Positions 33,873 through 42,686 of a stretch of 64,000 nucleotides of DNA are shown here, piece by piece. Made by a program: the position numbers and the translations under genes. This DNA comes from Maricaulis sp. (GTDB taxonomy: Bacteria > Pseudomonadota > Alphaproteobacteria > Caulobacterales > Maricaulaceae). The notes beneath the pieces were generated by a model. That model ran no database searches and was not told the DNA's origin. It worked only from the letters and a program-made list of their open reading frames with translations. The stretch is from contig JAQXCQ010000095.1 in assembly GCA_029251785.1 (NCBI GenBank), positions 1 to 64,000 of the forward strand, read 5' to 3'. Each line of letters opens with the position of its first letter. Position 1 is the stretch's first letter.

Positions 33873-34643
33873 ATGAAACGCGTGACCCCCCTTCAAGGTG
33901 TGCACAATTTTCGAACATGGTCCGGATATATCGGTCATGACGGAAAACGGGTTCGTGACGGTTTTTTCCGCTCCGGCCATTTCGCCCGGTCTTCCGAGCA
34001 GGATCGTGAATATTTTGCTGGCTTGAATGTGTCGGTTGTCGCGGACTTTCGCCGTCCACGCGAACGTGAACGCGAACCATCGCCTTGGTTGGAGGCGCCT
34101 AAACTGCGCGTTATTTCATCCGATCAGGACAATGATGGCGAGCCGCCTCATCTCAAATTTCTTCGCGAGGGGAAATACGGTCTCGATGCGATCAATAATT
34201 ATATGATGTCCGCCTATCGCCGGATCCCGATGCAGGCGGGCAATCAATCTGTTTTCCGCGACGGGTTTCGCGCCCTGGCCAATGGCGAGGCAGATAACGG
34301 CTTGCTCGTTCATTGCGCCGCCGGCAAGGACCGGACAGGAATATTTTGTGCTTTGGTCCTCGGCGAGCTGGGTGTGAGCGATGCCGATATTATGGCCGAC
34401 TATCTAATGACCAATGATGCCGTCGATTTTGATGCGCTCATTCCCAACGTTCAAAAAAGTCTCAAAGACGGGTTCGGTGTTGAAATGCCCGCCGACGAGA
34501 TGCGGGTCTTCCTGGGCGTACAAAAAGAGTTTCTTGATGAAGCGCATCGGGTGATCGGACCGCGCGAGACCTATCTGCGCGACGTGCTGGGGATCACAGA
34601 CGAAGAGCGCGACGCGCTGCGCGCACGGTGGTTGGTGGAATGA
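33873..34643 (+). CDS. protein-tyrosine / dual-specificity phosphatase
   Basis: A bacterial tyrosine-phosphatase-like enzyme (Y_phosphatase3 type). The P-loop C-x5-R is HCAAGKDRTG (about residue 145), with Asp-containing upstream motifs SGHFARSSEQDREYF and VVADFRRPRER. Enzymes of this group act on phosphotyrosine, phosphoserine or phosphoinositides; the substrate is unknown. 256 residues, the usual length. Its TGA overlaps the pabB start by four bases, so it leads a three-gene unit with pabB and pabC, a link I cannot explain functionally. Confidence 0.88.
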   Translation: MKRVTPLQGVHNFRTWSGYIGHDGKRVRDGFFRSGHFARSSEQDREYFAGLNVSVVADFRRPREREREPSPWLEAPKLRVISSDQDNDGEPPHLKFLREGKYGLDAINNYMMSAYRRIPMQAGNQSVFRDGFRALANGEADNGLLVHCAAGKDRTGIFCALVLGELGVSDADIMADYLMTNDAVDFDALIPNVQKSLKDGFGVEMPADEMRVFLGVQKEFLDEAHRVIGPRETYLRDVLGITDEERDALRARWLVE

Positions 34644-35956
34644 GCGCGGCGGCCCATCGTTCCGACGTGTCCTCCTTTGAACAATACCGGCCCTGGCGCG
34701 AACCTGCATTGGCGTTTCGAACGCTCGCAGACGAGAATTATGCATTGCTCCTGCACGATGGCAGCAATGGCCGCGCCAGAATATACGCATTTCCCGAGGA
34801 GATCTTCGAGGGTGAGGGCCGCGCCCTGCTCGACCGGATGGCCGCGAGCTTTCGTGATCCACAAACATCGGGTGAGCTGGCCGGATTGTTTGGCTATGAA
34901 TTGGCCTCCGCTTTCGAGCGTATTGCGTCTCCAGACACGACATGGCCGCACATCGCTTTGGCGCGCTACCCCGCCTGGGCGGAGTTTGATCGCCACGCCG
35001 ACACGATATGCGTGCGAGGTGTCTGCGAGAAAGCGGTCGCTCGCCTGTTGGCAGCGCTGACCGGCCCGGTTGCAACGTTTGAAATTCCAAAGGCCGAGAA
35101 CGTTAAGTGGACGCCTAGCTGGTCTCACGATCAATATCTCGAGGCCTGCCAGGCGGCTCGCGATTATGTGCATGCCGGCGATGTCTTCCAGGTCAATCTC
35201 TCACAGAGTTTCACCGTGGATCTCGATCCGGCCGACACGCCGTTTTGCGTTTTTGAACGACTCACAAGGTCCAGCCCGGCACCGCATGCGGCTTATTTCA
35301 GGATCGATGCCGACCGCGTCGTGATGACCAATTCGCCCGAACGCTTTCTCTCTGTCCGCGACGGACGGGTCGAAGCACGACCGATCAAGGGCACGCGGCC
35401 TCGCGCCGACAGTCCGCAGCGTGACGCGGAACTGGCGCAGCAATTATCCAAGAGCGCCAAGGATAATGCAGAAAACCTGATGATCGTCGATCTGATGCGC
35501 AATGATCTGGCGCGGGTTTGTCGGGCCGGCAGTATTGAAGTGCCGCTGCTGTGTGAGGTCGAAAGCTACGCCAATGTCCATCATCTTGTCTCGGTGGTTG
35601 AGGGTGAATTAAGGGCCGATATTGATATCTTCGATCTCATCGCCGCCAGCTTCCCGCCCGGTTCGATAACCGGCGCGCCAAAAGTGCGCGCGATGGAAAT
35701 CATCGCTGAATTGGAAGGCGAGGCGCGCGGCCCCTATTGCGGGGCGATGGGCTGGATATCAAAATCCGGCGACATGGACCTCAATGTCATGATCCGCACC
35801 GCGGCCATGCAACGCAAGGACGGGCGCTGGCAAGCCATCATCCGGTCCGGCGGTGGCATCGTTGCGGAATCCGATCCCCAGTCGGAATTTGAGGAAACCC
35901 TGACCAAGGCATCCGCCCTGCGCCAGGCCTTTGGTGGTGGGGGCGTTCGCTCATGA
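34640..35956 (+). CDS. pabB: aminodeoxychorismate synthase component I
   Basis: Converts chorismate with ammonia (from the PabA glutaminase) to 4-amino-4-deoxychorismate for folate. The chorismate-binding domain holds DVFQVNLSQSF, the decisive ARPIKGTRPR, in which Lys replaces the Ala of anthranilate synthase, SAKDNAENLMIVDLMRNDLARV, and SFPPGSITGAPKVRAMEII. 438 residues from ATG 34640, which overlaps the phosphatase stop; the track adds four codons. It overlaps pabC by four bases. No pabA is present here. Confidence 0.93.
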   Translation: MSAAAHRSDVSSFEQYRPWREPALAFRTLADENYALLLHDGSNGRARIYAFPEEIFEGEGRALLDRMAASFRDPQTSGELAGLFGYELASAFERIASPDTTWPHIALARYPAWAEFDRHADTICVRGVCEKAVARLLAALTGPVATFEIPKAENVKWTPSWSHDQYLEACQAARDYVHAGDVFQVNLSQSFTVDLDPADTPFCVFERLTRSSPAPHAAYFRIDADRVVMTNSPERFLSVRDGRVEARPIKGTRPRADSPQRDAELAQQLSKSAKDNAENLMIVDLMRNDLARVCRAGSIEVPLLCEVESYANVHHLVSVVEGELRADIDIFDLIAASFPPGSITGAPKVRAMEIIAELEGEARGPYCGAMGWISKSGDMDLNVMIRTAAMQRKDGRWQAIIRSGGGIVAESDPQSEFEETLTKASALRQAFGGGGVRS

Positions 35957-36774
35957 TTCTCTGGCACGATGGCAGTTGGCTGGACGACGCCAAGGCGTCG
36001 CGCCCCATTGCCGACCGAGGTGGGCTTCTGGGCGACGGGCTATTCGAGACCATGCGCGTTCGTGGTGGCCAATTGGTCCGGGGCGGGGCCCACGCCGCGC
36101 GCCTGATGCGCAGTTGTCAGTCTCTGGGCCTGCGCTGCCCGGTCGATGAACCGGGATTGGAAGATTTGGCGGCCGAACTGGTACATCGAAACGGCATGCG
36201 AGATGCCGCGATACGGCTGACCGTCAGTGCGGGAACCGGGGCTCGAGGATTGCCACGCGCGGAAGACGCCATGACAATCATGACGCTCGTCGCACACAAG
36301 CCTGCCCTTCCTCCAAAATCTGTCAGCTTGCAGACGTCCAAAATCAAACGCTCACCCAGCAGTCCGGCCACAGCCCACAAGACGCTCAGCTATATCGACA
36401 ATATTTCAGCGCGACGGGAAGCGAAAACCGCTGGGGCCGACATGGCGCTGATGCTCGACACTGCGGGAAATCTGTCCGGCAGCGATTGTGCCAATTTATT
36501 CTGGTATATCGGTGACCAGATTTTCACCCCGGCACTGGGGTGCGGCGTGCTCGCTGGCACCGTGCGTGAGGGTATCCTCGCAGGCATGTCCGTGAGTGAG
36601 GGCTGTTTCCATCCGCGCGATTTGCAACAGGCGAACACGATGTTTTTGACCAATGCCCTCATCGGCATTGTTCCGGTTGATCGTCTTGATGGATCCAAAG
36701 TTGCCTGTGACCCCGCCCGCATTGAACAGGTCCGGCGTCTGGTGGGTTTCACCGAGCCCGCATCGCAGGATTAG
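35953..36774 (+). CDS. pabC: aminodeoxychorismate lyase / class IV aminotransferase
   Basis: A fold-IV PLP enzyme that should cleave aminodeoxychorismate to p-aminobenzoate and pyruvate, completing the pair with PabB. The start GGLLGDGLFETMRVRGG is typical, the PLP Lys is in AHKTLSYIDNISARREAK (about residue 145), and DTAGNLSGSDCANLFW and the MFLTNALIGIVPV segment follow. 273 residues. A D-amino-acid or branched-chain aminotransferase would look similar, but the ATGA overlap with pabB argues for PabC. It is convergent with the TadE-like gene, overlapping by four bases. Confidence 0.87.
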   Translation: MILWHDGSWLDDAKASRPIADRGGLLGDGLFETMRVRGGQLVRGGAHAARLMRSCQSLGLRCPVDEPGLEDLAAELVHRNGMRDAAIRLTVSAGTGARGLPRAEDAMTIMTLVAHKPALPPKSVSLQTSKIKRSPSSPATAHKTLSYIDNISARREAKTAGADMALMLDTAGNLSGSDCANLFWYIGDQIFTPALGCGVLAGTVREGILAGMSVSEGCFHPRDLQQANTMFLTNALIGIVPVDRLDGSKVACDPARIEQVRRLVGFTEPASQD

Positions 36775-37310
36775 TCTCGCATCACCAAAAGCGAGCGCCG
36801 CGGTCGCAGATAGAAAACTTCCCTGATATCGAATTTGGACATGCCCAATTCGCTGAACATCGTCTCATAACTGTAGCTAACTTCCACCATTATCACCGAC
36901 CGGTTTGTCTGCATCACGCCGGCCGGCATGGATACGCTGCCACCTTCAGTCAAGGGAGGCATCCCGTCGGCATCACTCCATTGCACAGAGACATCGCCGG
37001 AAGAATCCATCATCACGCTGGAGATGCGAACCTCAAGTGGAGCCGTATCAAACGGCGCGACAATGGCACTGCCCGCTGTCATGATGGAGGCCATTTCACC
37101 ATCGGTGATCACATCGTCCTGGGCGACCAGGTCAGCCAGGGCACTTGCGGCACTGGTGATCTTGCGATCAATGGACAGGGCCAGGCTTACTTCCACGGCG
37201 CCAAGATAAAGGGAGACCATGAATGGCGCGATCAAGGCAAACTCGAGCGCCGAAACGCCGCGCTGGTCTCCGTGCCATCGACGAAGAAATGTGCGCACCC
37301 GTCTAATCAT
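36771..37310 (-). CDS. TadE/TadG-like pseudopilin
   Basis: A minor pseudopilin-like component of the Flp (tad) pilus. The N-terminal pattern is basic residues, then DQRGVSALEFALIAPFMVSLYLGAVEVSLAL, where RG/VSALEF is the TadE-type processing-like motif with Glu at +5 and a single hydrophobic helix. 179 residues. It is the last of three leftward genes with overlapping ends (37303–37310), just beyond the rightward cpa genes. Assigned by motif and context; TadE versus TadF is not resolved. Confidence 0.85.
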   Translation of the reverse strand: MIRRVRTFLRRWHGDQRGVSALEFALIAPFMVSLYLGAVEVSLALSIDRKITSAASALADLVAQDDVITDGEMASIMTAGSAIVAPFDTAPLEVRISSVMMDSSGDVSVQWSDADGMPPLTEGGSVSMPAGVMQTNRSVIMVEVSYSYETMFSELGMSKFDIREVFYLRPRRSLLVMRD

Positions 37311-37851
37311 TGAACGGCTCGTTCCTGAAAACGGTCGCTGCGGTGATCAAACGATCATTGCCATTCATATTCGACAGGGCCCCACCAAAATTGGGGGTCA
37401 TCAGTGACCATCGGTAGAATACGCGCACCAACACAATGTCTCCGGCCGATCCCGGATCAAAGCCGAAACTTCCAGAGGACACATTTCCGTCGGCATCGAT
37501 CGGGCTGCTCTGATCTATGGAGCCGAAATTCGGAAAGACCTCAACATCGATCAACAAACGATCGCAATTTCCAACAACCGCGATACGTTCACAGATTTGA
37601 TTGCGAAATTCCGTTGCGGACATGCTGGAGTTCTGGGCCTGGCCGGTGCGAATTTGGCGCGCGGTTTCCAAGACGGCGTTTTCCAGCACCGTGCCGGTGA
37701 AGAACACGGCGGCCACTTCGATCATCGCAAACAGCAATAAGAAAAACGGGGCGGCGATCATGGCAAATTCGACAGCAGCCGAGCCCGACCGGTCGCGGCG
37801 CCAGCGGGTAAAAATACTTGGCCTGATTGTTTTGCTGTCCCGCGCGGTCAT
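37303..37851 (-). CDS. TadE-like pseudopilin
   Basis: A second TadE-family protein, 182 residues from ATG 37851 (MTARDSKTIRPS). The motif is DRSGSAAVEFAMIAAPFFLLLFAMIEVAAVFF, followed by VLENAVLETARQIRTGQAQ, a characteristic TadE stretch. Two cysteines (ICERIAVVGNC) could form a disulfide in the periplasm. The track start 18 codons upstream overlaps the preceding gene and adds atypical residues. It overlaps the downstream TadE/G gene by eight bases. Confidence 0.87.
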   Translation of the reverse strand: MTARDSKTIRPSIFTRWRRDRSGSAAVEFAMIAAPFFLLLFAMIEVAAVFFTGTVLENAVLETARQIRTGQAQNSSMSATEFRNQICERIAVVGNCDRLLIDVEVFPNFGSIDQSSPIDADGNVSSGSFGFDPGSAGDIVLVRVFYRWSLMTPNFGGALSNMNGNDRLITAATVFRNEPFND

Positions 37852-37901
37852 GCCCGAGGCTCCGTTCAGAATGTTAGTTTCGGATAGGGGCGGGCAGGTA
37901 A

Positions 37902-38360
37902 TCACTCGCCGCCATCATCGCCCAAAGCAACATTCGCGGCCGACAGGCGATCTTGCTGCTGCTGGGACAGAGCGTCTGCACGACCGGAATCATCACCCGT
38001 GCGCGGTACCTCATCGCAGGTTTCACCGCAGGAGAGCGTAAAGCGGTCGGGACCACGGAACAGTGCGACTTGACCATCGACCGGGCTGCCGACCACGATT
38101 TCCTGAGAGTAAATGGTGCGGCCGACCCGATCCAGGGCGATCACATTCGTCCGTCCCTGGAGTCGACCCGTCAAAATGAGGGTACGTCCATCATGGATCA
38201 TGGCGTCCGCGATGGAGGGGTTGCCCACCACAACAACAGACGCATCAGCCGGCAGGCGAACAACATGGGCGTGTTCTGTTGGAACCAGCAGGTCCGATGC
38301 CGCGGCCGGGGCAATCATCGCGAGCGAGAAAACAATAGATGCGGCGAGATGGCGGATCAT
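37902..38360 (-). CDS. exported CpaC N-terminal-domain paralogue
   Basis: 152 residues; signal peptide MIRHLAASIVFSLAMIAPAAA/S. The domain LVPTEHAHVVRLPADASVVVVGNPSIADAMIHDGRTLILTG... matches the N-terminal pilus-assembly domain of CpaC-type secretins and is a clear relative of residues about 45–120 of the CpaC encoded at 40512, without the secretin barrel. A Gln/Asp-rich tail follows. It may act as a periplasmic accessory of the pilus secretin. First gene of the leftward TadE operon. Confidence 0.85.
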   Translation of the reverse strand: MIRHLAASIVFSLAMIAPAAASDLLVPTEHAHVVRLPADASVVVVGNPSIADAMIHDGRTLILTGRLQGRTNVIALDRVGRTIYSQEIVVGSPVDGQVALFRGPDRFTLSCGETCDEVPRTGDDSGRADALSQQQQDRLSAANVALGDDGGE

Positions 38361-38632
38361 GATGCACTCCTACAGGGGCTCTAACAGATTATGGAGCTGA
38401 TCCTGACGCGCGCGGGTGAATCTTTCATAAACATCACTGAAATTTTTTTACTTGTATCATATTGGCACATTAGCAATCTGTTCACTATAGATTACTGAAA
38501 ATGCAATAAATCTTTTGTTAAGCAAGCTTTTTTACCTCATCGAAATGCTTCTTGTGTTTACTGATCATCATTCAGAAGGGGTCGGGACTGATCGACTTCT
38601 GAGGGTGTAGAAAAATCACGGGAGTTGATGTT
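38361..38632. other. AT-rich divergent promoter region upstream of flp
   Basis: No gene is supported. The region is much richer in A/T than its surroundings, especially 38430–38535 (for example aatttttttacttgtatcatattgg), consistent with strong pilin promoter sequences. I could not identify a convincing sigma-54 or CtrA site. GGGAG at 38620 is the flp ribosome site. Confidence 0.5.
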
Positions 38633-38791
38633 ATGAAATTTGTATCACGCTTTTTTAAAGACGAATCCGGTGCCACTGCTATTGAGTATGGCCTGATTGC
38701 CGCACTTATTGCCGTTGTAATCATCGGTGCTGTTACCGCTCTTGGTACAGGCGTAAGCGACAACTTCAACACAGTCGCCGGCGCCCTTTAA
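38633..38791 (+). CDS. flp: Flp/Fap-type pilin (type IVb), too short for the ORF track
   Basis: The major pilin of the tad/cpa pilus, 52 residues: MKFVSRFFKDESGATAIEYG and a hydrophobic helix LIAALIAVVIIGAVTALG, ending GVSDNFNTVAGAL. The Flp motif is exact: the predicted CpaA cleavage follows Gly13, with Glu and Tyr at +5 and +6. GGGAG lies about 8 bases before the ATG. A strong terminator 34 bases downstream should favour high pilin expression relative to the assembly genes that follow. Confidence 0.95.
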   Translation: MKFVSRFFKDESGATAIEYGLIAALIAVVIIGAVTALGTGVSDNFNTVAGAL

Positions 38792-38824
38792 GCGCTGACA
38801 GACAGTTGAATTGAGTATCAGGCA

Positions 38825-38853
38825 CGGCCGCCCCGATCGGGGCGGCCTTTGTC
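38825..38853 (+). terminator. intrinsic terminator after flp
   Basis: The stem ggccgcccc / ggggcggcc with loop gatc-type centre is followed by tttgt, 34 bases after the pilin stop. It separates the pilin from cpaA. Confidence 0.85.
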
Positions 38854-39049
38854 TGTTTAAATGTGGCCGCGCCCACCTTGATCTGTCGCGATCCAGCCAG
38901 GTCAATCTATTTCAATCTGGACCCGTATTGCGCAGAATCCCTCCTGTTGAATTCCGTTCCGCAGGGCGTTCAAAATCAATTTCGTGGGCGCCAACCTCAA
39001 ATTAAGGCTCTCGATCTAGACTTGCTCAAAATCAGATGTGGGAAATATA

Positions 39050-39547
39050 ATGTTGCTTCAAGTCACACTTTTACTTTTCGTCGCGCTGATGCTTTTGGCT
39101 GCGGTCTCAGATTTGGTGCGATTTACGATTCCCAACAAGCTTTGCATCGCTATCGCTGCCCTGTTTCCGGTGGCAGCGATGATGGCGGGGTTTAGTTTGC
39201 CGCTTTTCGGCTTTCATTTATTGGGCGGAATCCTCGCTCTGGTGCTGGGCATGGCTCTGTTTGCGCCCGGCTGGATCGGTGGCGGCGATGCGAAATTATT
39301 CGCTGCAGCCGGCTTCTGGTTCGGAATCTCTGGCTTGACTGCATTTTTAATGTACACGGCTTTGATCGGCGGGGGGCTGGTCATCGTCCTCCTCGTGGCG
39401 CGGAAATTCGCGCCAATTATGGGCTTGCCGACCGCCTGGACCTATGAAACAGCCTTGTCTGATGGTGCGCCTGTGCCCTACGGCGTGGCCCTCGCAGGCG
39501 GTGCAATGTGGGCTCTGCCATCATCGGTCTGGCTAATGATCGCTTGA
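39050..39547 (+). CDS. cpaA: prepilin peptidase CpaA (TadV)
   Basis: An inner-membrane aspartyl protease that cleaves the Flp prepilin leader. The catalytic Asp residues are in AAVSDLVRFTIPN (about residue 21) and in the GxGD-type motif WIGGGDAKLFAA (about residue 81); about five hydrophobic helices. 165 residues, as usual for the short CpaA type without the methylase domain. I take ATG 39050, with GGGA seven bases upstream, over GTG 39038. A 119-base gap separates it from cpaB. Confidence 0.92.
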   Translation: MLLQVTLLLFVALMLLAAVSDLVRFTIPNKLCIAIAALFPVAAMMAGFSLPLFGFHLLGGILALVLGMALFAPGWIGGGDAKLFAAAGFWFGISGLTAFLMYTALIGGGLVIVLLVARKFAPIMGLPTAWTYETALSDGAPVPYGVALAGGAMWALPSSVWLMIA

Positions 39548-39666
39548 GGTCCAATCCAGATTTTCTCGAATTAGAGCGCACTGAACCTTTAGTATTAACG
39601 CGACCTTGATGAATTCGGCGTTTGATCTGAAACGTATTTGTGCGTTTGAGAGGTTTGAAGCGTCCA

Positions 39667-40500
39667 ATGAACGCGGTTCGTATTGCCATCCTTGCAGCAG
39701 CTGCCTTGGCTGCCGTCGCTGTCGCCTTCTTCGTTCGTCAGGCGATGACGAGCGAAATTCCTCAAACTGTGCGGGTTGAGGCACGTCCTGATCTGCGCAT
39801 ACTCGCGGCGCGTCAGGATCTGGTTATCGGCCAGCAGGTCAGTGCAAATGATTTGTATTGGCAAGCCTGGCCAGAAGAGGCCACCGGCCCGGGATATATC
39901 ATCGAAAACCGAGGGCAATCCGCAGCCGACTTCGCCGGCGCGATTGTTCGCAGTGCGATCAGCCAGGGTGAGCCAATCACTGGCCGTCGACTGGTGCAGG
40001 CCGGCGATGCCGGCTTTATGTCCGCCATTTTGACACCGGGCATGCGCGCAGTGGCCGTGCCCATTTCTCCGGAAACGGCAGCGGGCGGTTTTATTCTGCC
40101 CAATAGCCGAGTGGACGTTATCGTCTCTTATGAGCAGGAGAGCGAAAATGGTCGTAGTACACGACGTAATTTTGTCGCCCAGACCCTGGTAGAAAATGCC
40201 CGCGTCCTGGCGATCGACGGCACATTTGGAGAGGCCGAGGAAAATGTGCTCGGTGACACTGCCACTTTGGAATTAACACCCGATCAGGCGCGTGCGGTCA
40301 CGCTGGCGGTCGCGCGCGGTGAGATCGCCCTCGTCTTGCGCAGTCTTTCCGATGGAAATGGTGGGCCTCAGCTTGTCGCCAGTGGCAATGCATCTGAAGC
40401 AGCCATGTCCCAGCTCAATGCGGACGACAATGTCAGCAGATCGGTCACCATCGTTCGATACGGTCATGCGCGACAAGTCGCGTTGGCGGACGGCAATTGA
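39667..40500 (+). CDS. cpaB: Flp pilus assembly protein CpaB (RcpC)
   Basis: A periplasmic assembly protein anchored by an N-terminal helix (AVRIAILAAAALAAVAVAFFV). The SAF-like domain is seen in ILAARQDLVIGQQVSANDLYWQAWPE and the RcpC core in MRAVAVPISPETAAGGFILPNSRVDVIVSY; 277 residues. ATG 39667 (MNAVRIA) is used because the preceding track residues are not part of the anchor. It overlaps the ribosome site of cpaC by its last codons. Confidence 0.92.
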   Translation: MNAVRIAILAAAALAAVAVAFFVRQAMTSEIPQTVRVEARPDLRILAARQDLVIGQQVSANDLYWQAWPEEATGPGYIIENRGQSAADFAGAIVRSAISQGEPITGRRLVQAGDAGFMSAILTPGMRAVAVPISPETAAGGFILPNSRVDVIVSYEQESENGRSTRRNFVAQTLVENARVLAIDGTFGEAEENVLGDTATLELTPDQARAVTLAVARGEIALVLRSLSDGNGGPQLVASGNASEAAMSQLNADDNVSRSVTIVRYGHARQVALADGN

Positions 40501-40511
40501 GGGAGATGGTG

Positions 40512-41984
40512 ATGTTTCGGTCCATAGCAATTGCTGTTTCCTTGATGCTGAGCGCCCCGCTTGTCTCGCAGGCCCAGAGCCTCGCCGACAATAATGAGCG
40601 CGGCAATACCATGCAGGTTCACATCCGTGCGCCGGGTGTGGGCCCCGTATCCGAGACGCTCAATCTACCGCTGAGCAAGGCCGCAGTGATTCATTTGCCG
40701 GTCGACGCCGCCGATGTGCTGGTCACCAATCCCGAGATCGCGAATGCGGTCGTCCGCACGCCGACACGCGCCTATGTCCTCGGTATGAGTGTTGGCCAGA
40801 CCAATGTGTTTTTCTTTGATGGTGACGGTCAGCTTATTCTGGATCTGGATATCCGCGTTGAACGCGATCTTGCACCATTGCAAGAAGCGCTCATACGATT
40901 TTTGCCCGACTCCCGCGTTACTGCCGAAGCCATGAATGATCACATTGTCCTCTCTGGCTCTGTGCCCAGCGCCAGCGCGGCAGACACGGCCCTGCGTATC
41001 GCTCAACGCTGGTCGGCCGATCCCGAGCATGTGATGAGCATGTTGTCGATCGAGGCACGGGAACAGGTGATGCTCAGCGTTCGCATCGTCGAGATGCAGC
41101 GCACGATTGTTCGCCAGCTGGGAATTAATCTGTCGACGGCAGGCAGCTCCGGTGAATTCAATTTCGCCGTTGCGACCCAAAACGAATTTTCGCTGGTCGG
41201 GCGCTTCCTCAACGGACTGTCCGCCGGCGTCGACTGGACCAGTGGCAATCCGGGCGGCATCACGGGTGTGAGCTCGCTTCTGCAAGCCATGGAGCGTGTC
41301 GGTCTGGTGCGCACACTGGCTGAGCCAACATTGACTGCAATTACAGGCGAGTCTGCCAATTTCCTGGCCGGAGGTGAATTCCCGGTCCCGGTTGGTCGTG
41401 ACCGCGACGGAAATGTGGTGATCGAGTACAAATCATTCGGTGTCGGCCTTGGCTTTACGCCGCTGGTATTGTCGGAAGGTCGCATCAGCCTGCGCATCTC
41501 TACCGAGGTCTCCGAGCTGACCACGCAAGGGTCGCTGACATTGTCTTCAACGGCTGTTACGGATGATGCGGGCAATATCATCGGAACCGTGCCCGGGCTC
41601 ACCATTCCGGCCCTCAACGTCAATCGCGCTGAGACAACCGTCGAGCTTCCCTCCGGTGGCAGCTTGGTTCTGGCGGGTCTGATTCAGGAAGAAACGCGTC
41701 AAAATCTCGACGGCGTGCCGGGTGTTCAAAACATTCCGATCCTGGGAGCCCTGTTCCGTTCTCGTGATTTCGAGAGTCAGGAAACTGAATTGGTCGTCAT
41801 CGTGACACCTTATCTGGTGGATCCGGCCAACCCGAACGGGTTAAGCACACCCGCCGACGGTCTCCAAAATGCCGATGAGGCCAGTGCCCTCCTCTTTGGT
41901 CGTATTAATCGTGTGTACTCAGTTCCCGGTTCCGATACCGGCGAGCAGAGCTGGAATGGCCCCGTTGGCTTCCTGTTTGAATAG
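40512..41984 (+). CDS. cpaC: Flp pilus secretin CpaC (RcpA)
   Basis: The outer-membrane secretin through which the pilus passes. Signal peptide MFRSIAIAVSLMLSAPLVSQA/Q; the N-terminal pilus domain (LPLSKAAVIHLPVDAADVLVTNPEIANAVV), a BON-like segment (VTAEAMNDHIVLSGSV), and the secretin domain with VGLVRTLAEPTLTAITGESANFLAGGEFP, GVGLGFTPLVL and VPGVQNIPILGALFRSRDF. 490 residues. ATG 40512 follows GGGAG; the track start lies five codons upstream and inside the cpaB end. Confidence 0.95.
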   Translation: MFRSIAIAVSLMLSAPLVSQAQSLADNNERGNTMQVHIRAPGVGPVSETLNLPLSKAAVIHLPVDAADVLVTNPEIANAVVRTPTRAYVLGMSVGQTNVFFFDGDGQLILDLDIRVERDLAPLQEALIRFLPDSRVTAEAMNDHIVLSGSVPSASAADTALRIAQRWSADPEHVMSMLSIEAREQVMLSVRIVEMQRTIVRQLGINLSTAGSSGEFNFAVATQNEFSLVGRFLNGLSAGVDWTSGNPGGITGVSSLLQAMERVGLVRTLAEPTLTAITGESANFLAGGEFPVPVGRDRDGNVVIEYKSFGVGLGFTPLVLSEGRISLRISTEVSELTTQGSLTLSSTAVTDDAGNIIGTVPGLTIPALNVNRAETTVELPSGGSLVLAGLIQEETRQNLDGVPGVQNIPILGALFRSRDFESQETELVVIVTPYLVDPANPNGLSTPADGLQNADEASALLFGRINRVYSVPGSDTGEQSWNGPVGFLFE

Positions 41985-41998
41985 TGGAGTTTGTAATC

Positions 41999-42667
41999 GT
42001 GACGTATCGCCTCGTTAAATCACTGTTCGCCGCTATTGCTGGATCGCTGGCCCTTTCGGCCTGCGCGACTGTTCCTGCCAATACCGATTTGCCGCGGGCA
42101 AGTGCTGTTGCCGAGACGTTCCGTGCCGATATGCCGGTCAACCCGGCCGACAATGGGCTGACATGGGCCCAGCTTGATCTGCTGGCGGCTGTCGCCGACG
42201 AATACAATGTCCGGGGCCATGGGCCATTGGTCATCACCTTCCCGCAGGGCTCAAATAATGAAGAGGCGGCCATCGGCGCGATCGCTGAAGCTCGCACCTA
42301 TCTTTATGGGCGCGGGCTCGACTGGCGTCAGATTTCCGGCGGTCACTACAATGCGCAGGGTCAGCATAATGCGGCCGTCATCTTTTCCTTCACGCGCTAC
42401 CAGGCAATTGCCCCCGATTGCCCGGAAGGCTGGGGTGATCTGGCCCGAGAATTCAATAATCGCCCCGGGCCGCGCTTCGGTTGCGCCATGGCGACCAATT
42501 TGGCGGCAATGGTCAGCGACCCGCGCGATCTAATAAGCCCCCGTAATCAGCAACCCGCCGATACCGGTCGACGTCAGACAATCCTCAACGAATACCGGGC
42601 CGGTGAATCAACAGCGAGTGAGCGCAGTGACTACGAAAGTGGAACTGTTAGCTCGGTCGGTAATTAG
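41999..42667 (+). CDS. cpaD: Flp pilus assembly lipoprotein CpaD
   Basis: An outer-membrane lipoprotein that supports the CpaC secretin. The signal ends with the lipobox LSAC (MTYRLVKSLFAAIAGSLALSAC). The CpaD domain includes ADNGLTWAQLDLLAAVADEY, GHGPLVITFPQGS and the C-terminal GRFGCAMATNLAAMVSDPRDL-type motif PRFGCAMATNLAAMVSDPRDL (positions about 160–180). I use GTG 41999, nine bases after GGAG, instead of the GTG at 41984 that overlaps the cpaC stop; 222 residues. Confidence 0.92.
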   Translation: MTYRLVKSLFAAIAGSLALSACATVPANTDLPRASAVAETFRADMPVNPADNGLTWAQLDLLAAVADEYNVRGHGPLVITFPQGSNNEEAAIGAIAEARTYLYGRGLDWRQISGGHYNAQGQHNAAVIFSFTRYQAIAPDCPEGWGDLAREFNNRPGPRFGCAMATNLAAMVSDPRDLISPRNQQPADTGRRQTILNEYRAGESTASERSDYESGTVSSVGN

Positions 42668-42686
42668 GCGGGCAGGGAAGAACACA

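Noticed and set aside
38461-38480. A sigma-54-like element (ttggcacattagcaa) upstream of flp
   Set aside because: The GG and GC dinucleotides are only 7 bases apart; sigma-54 promoters need 10.
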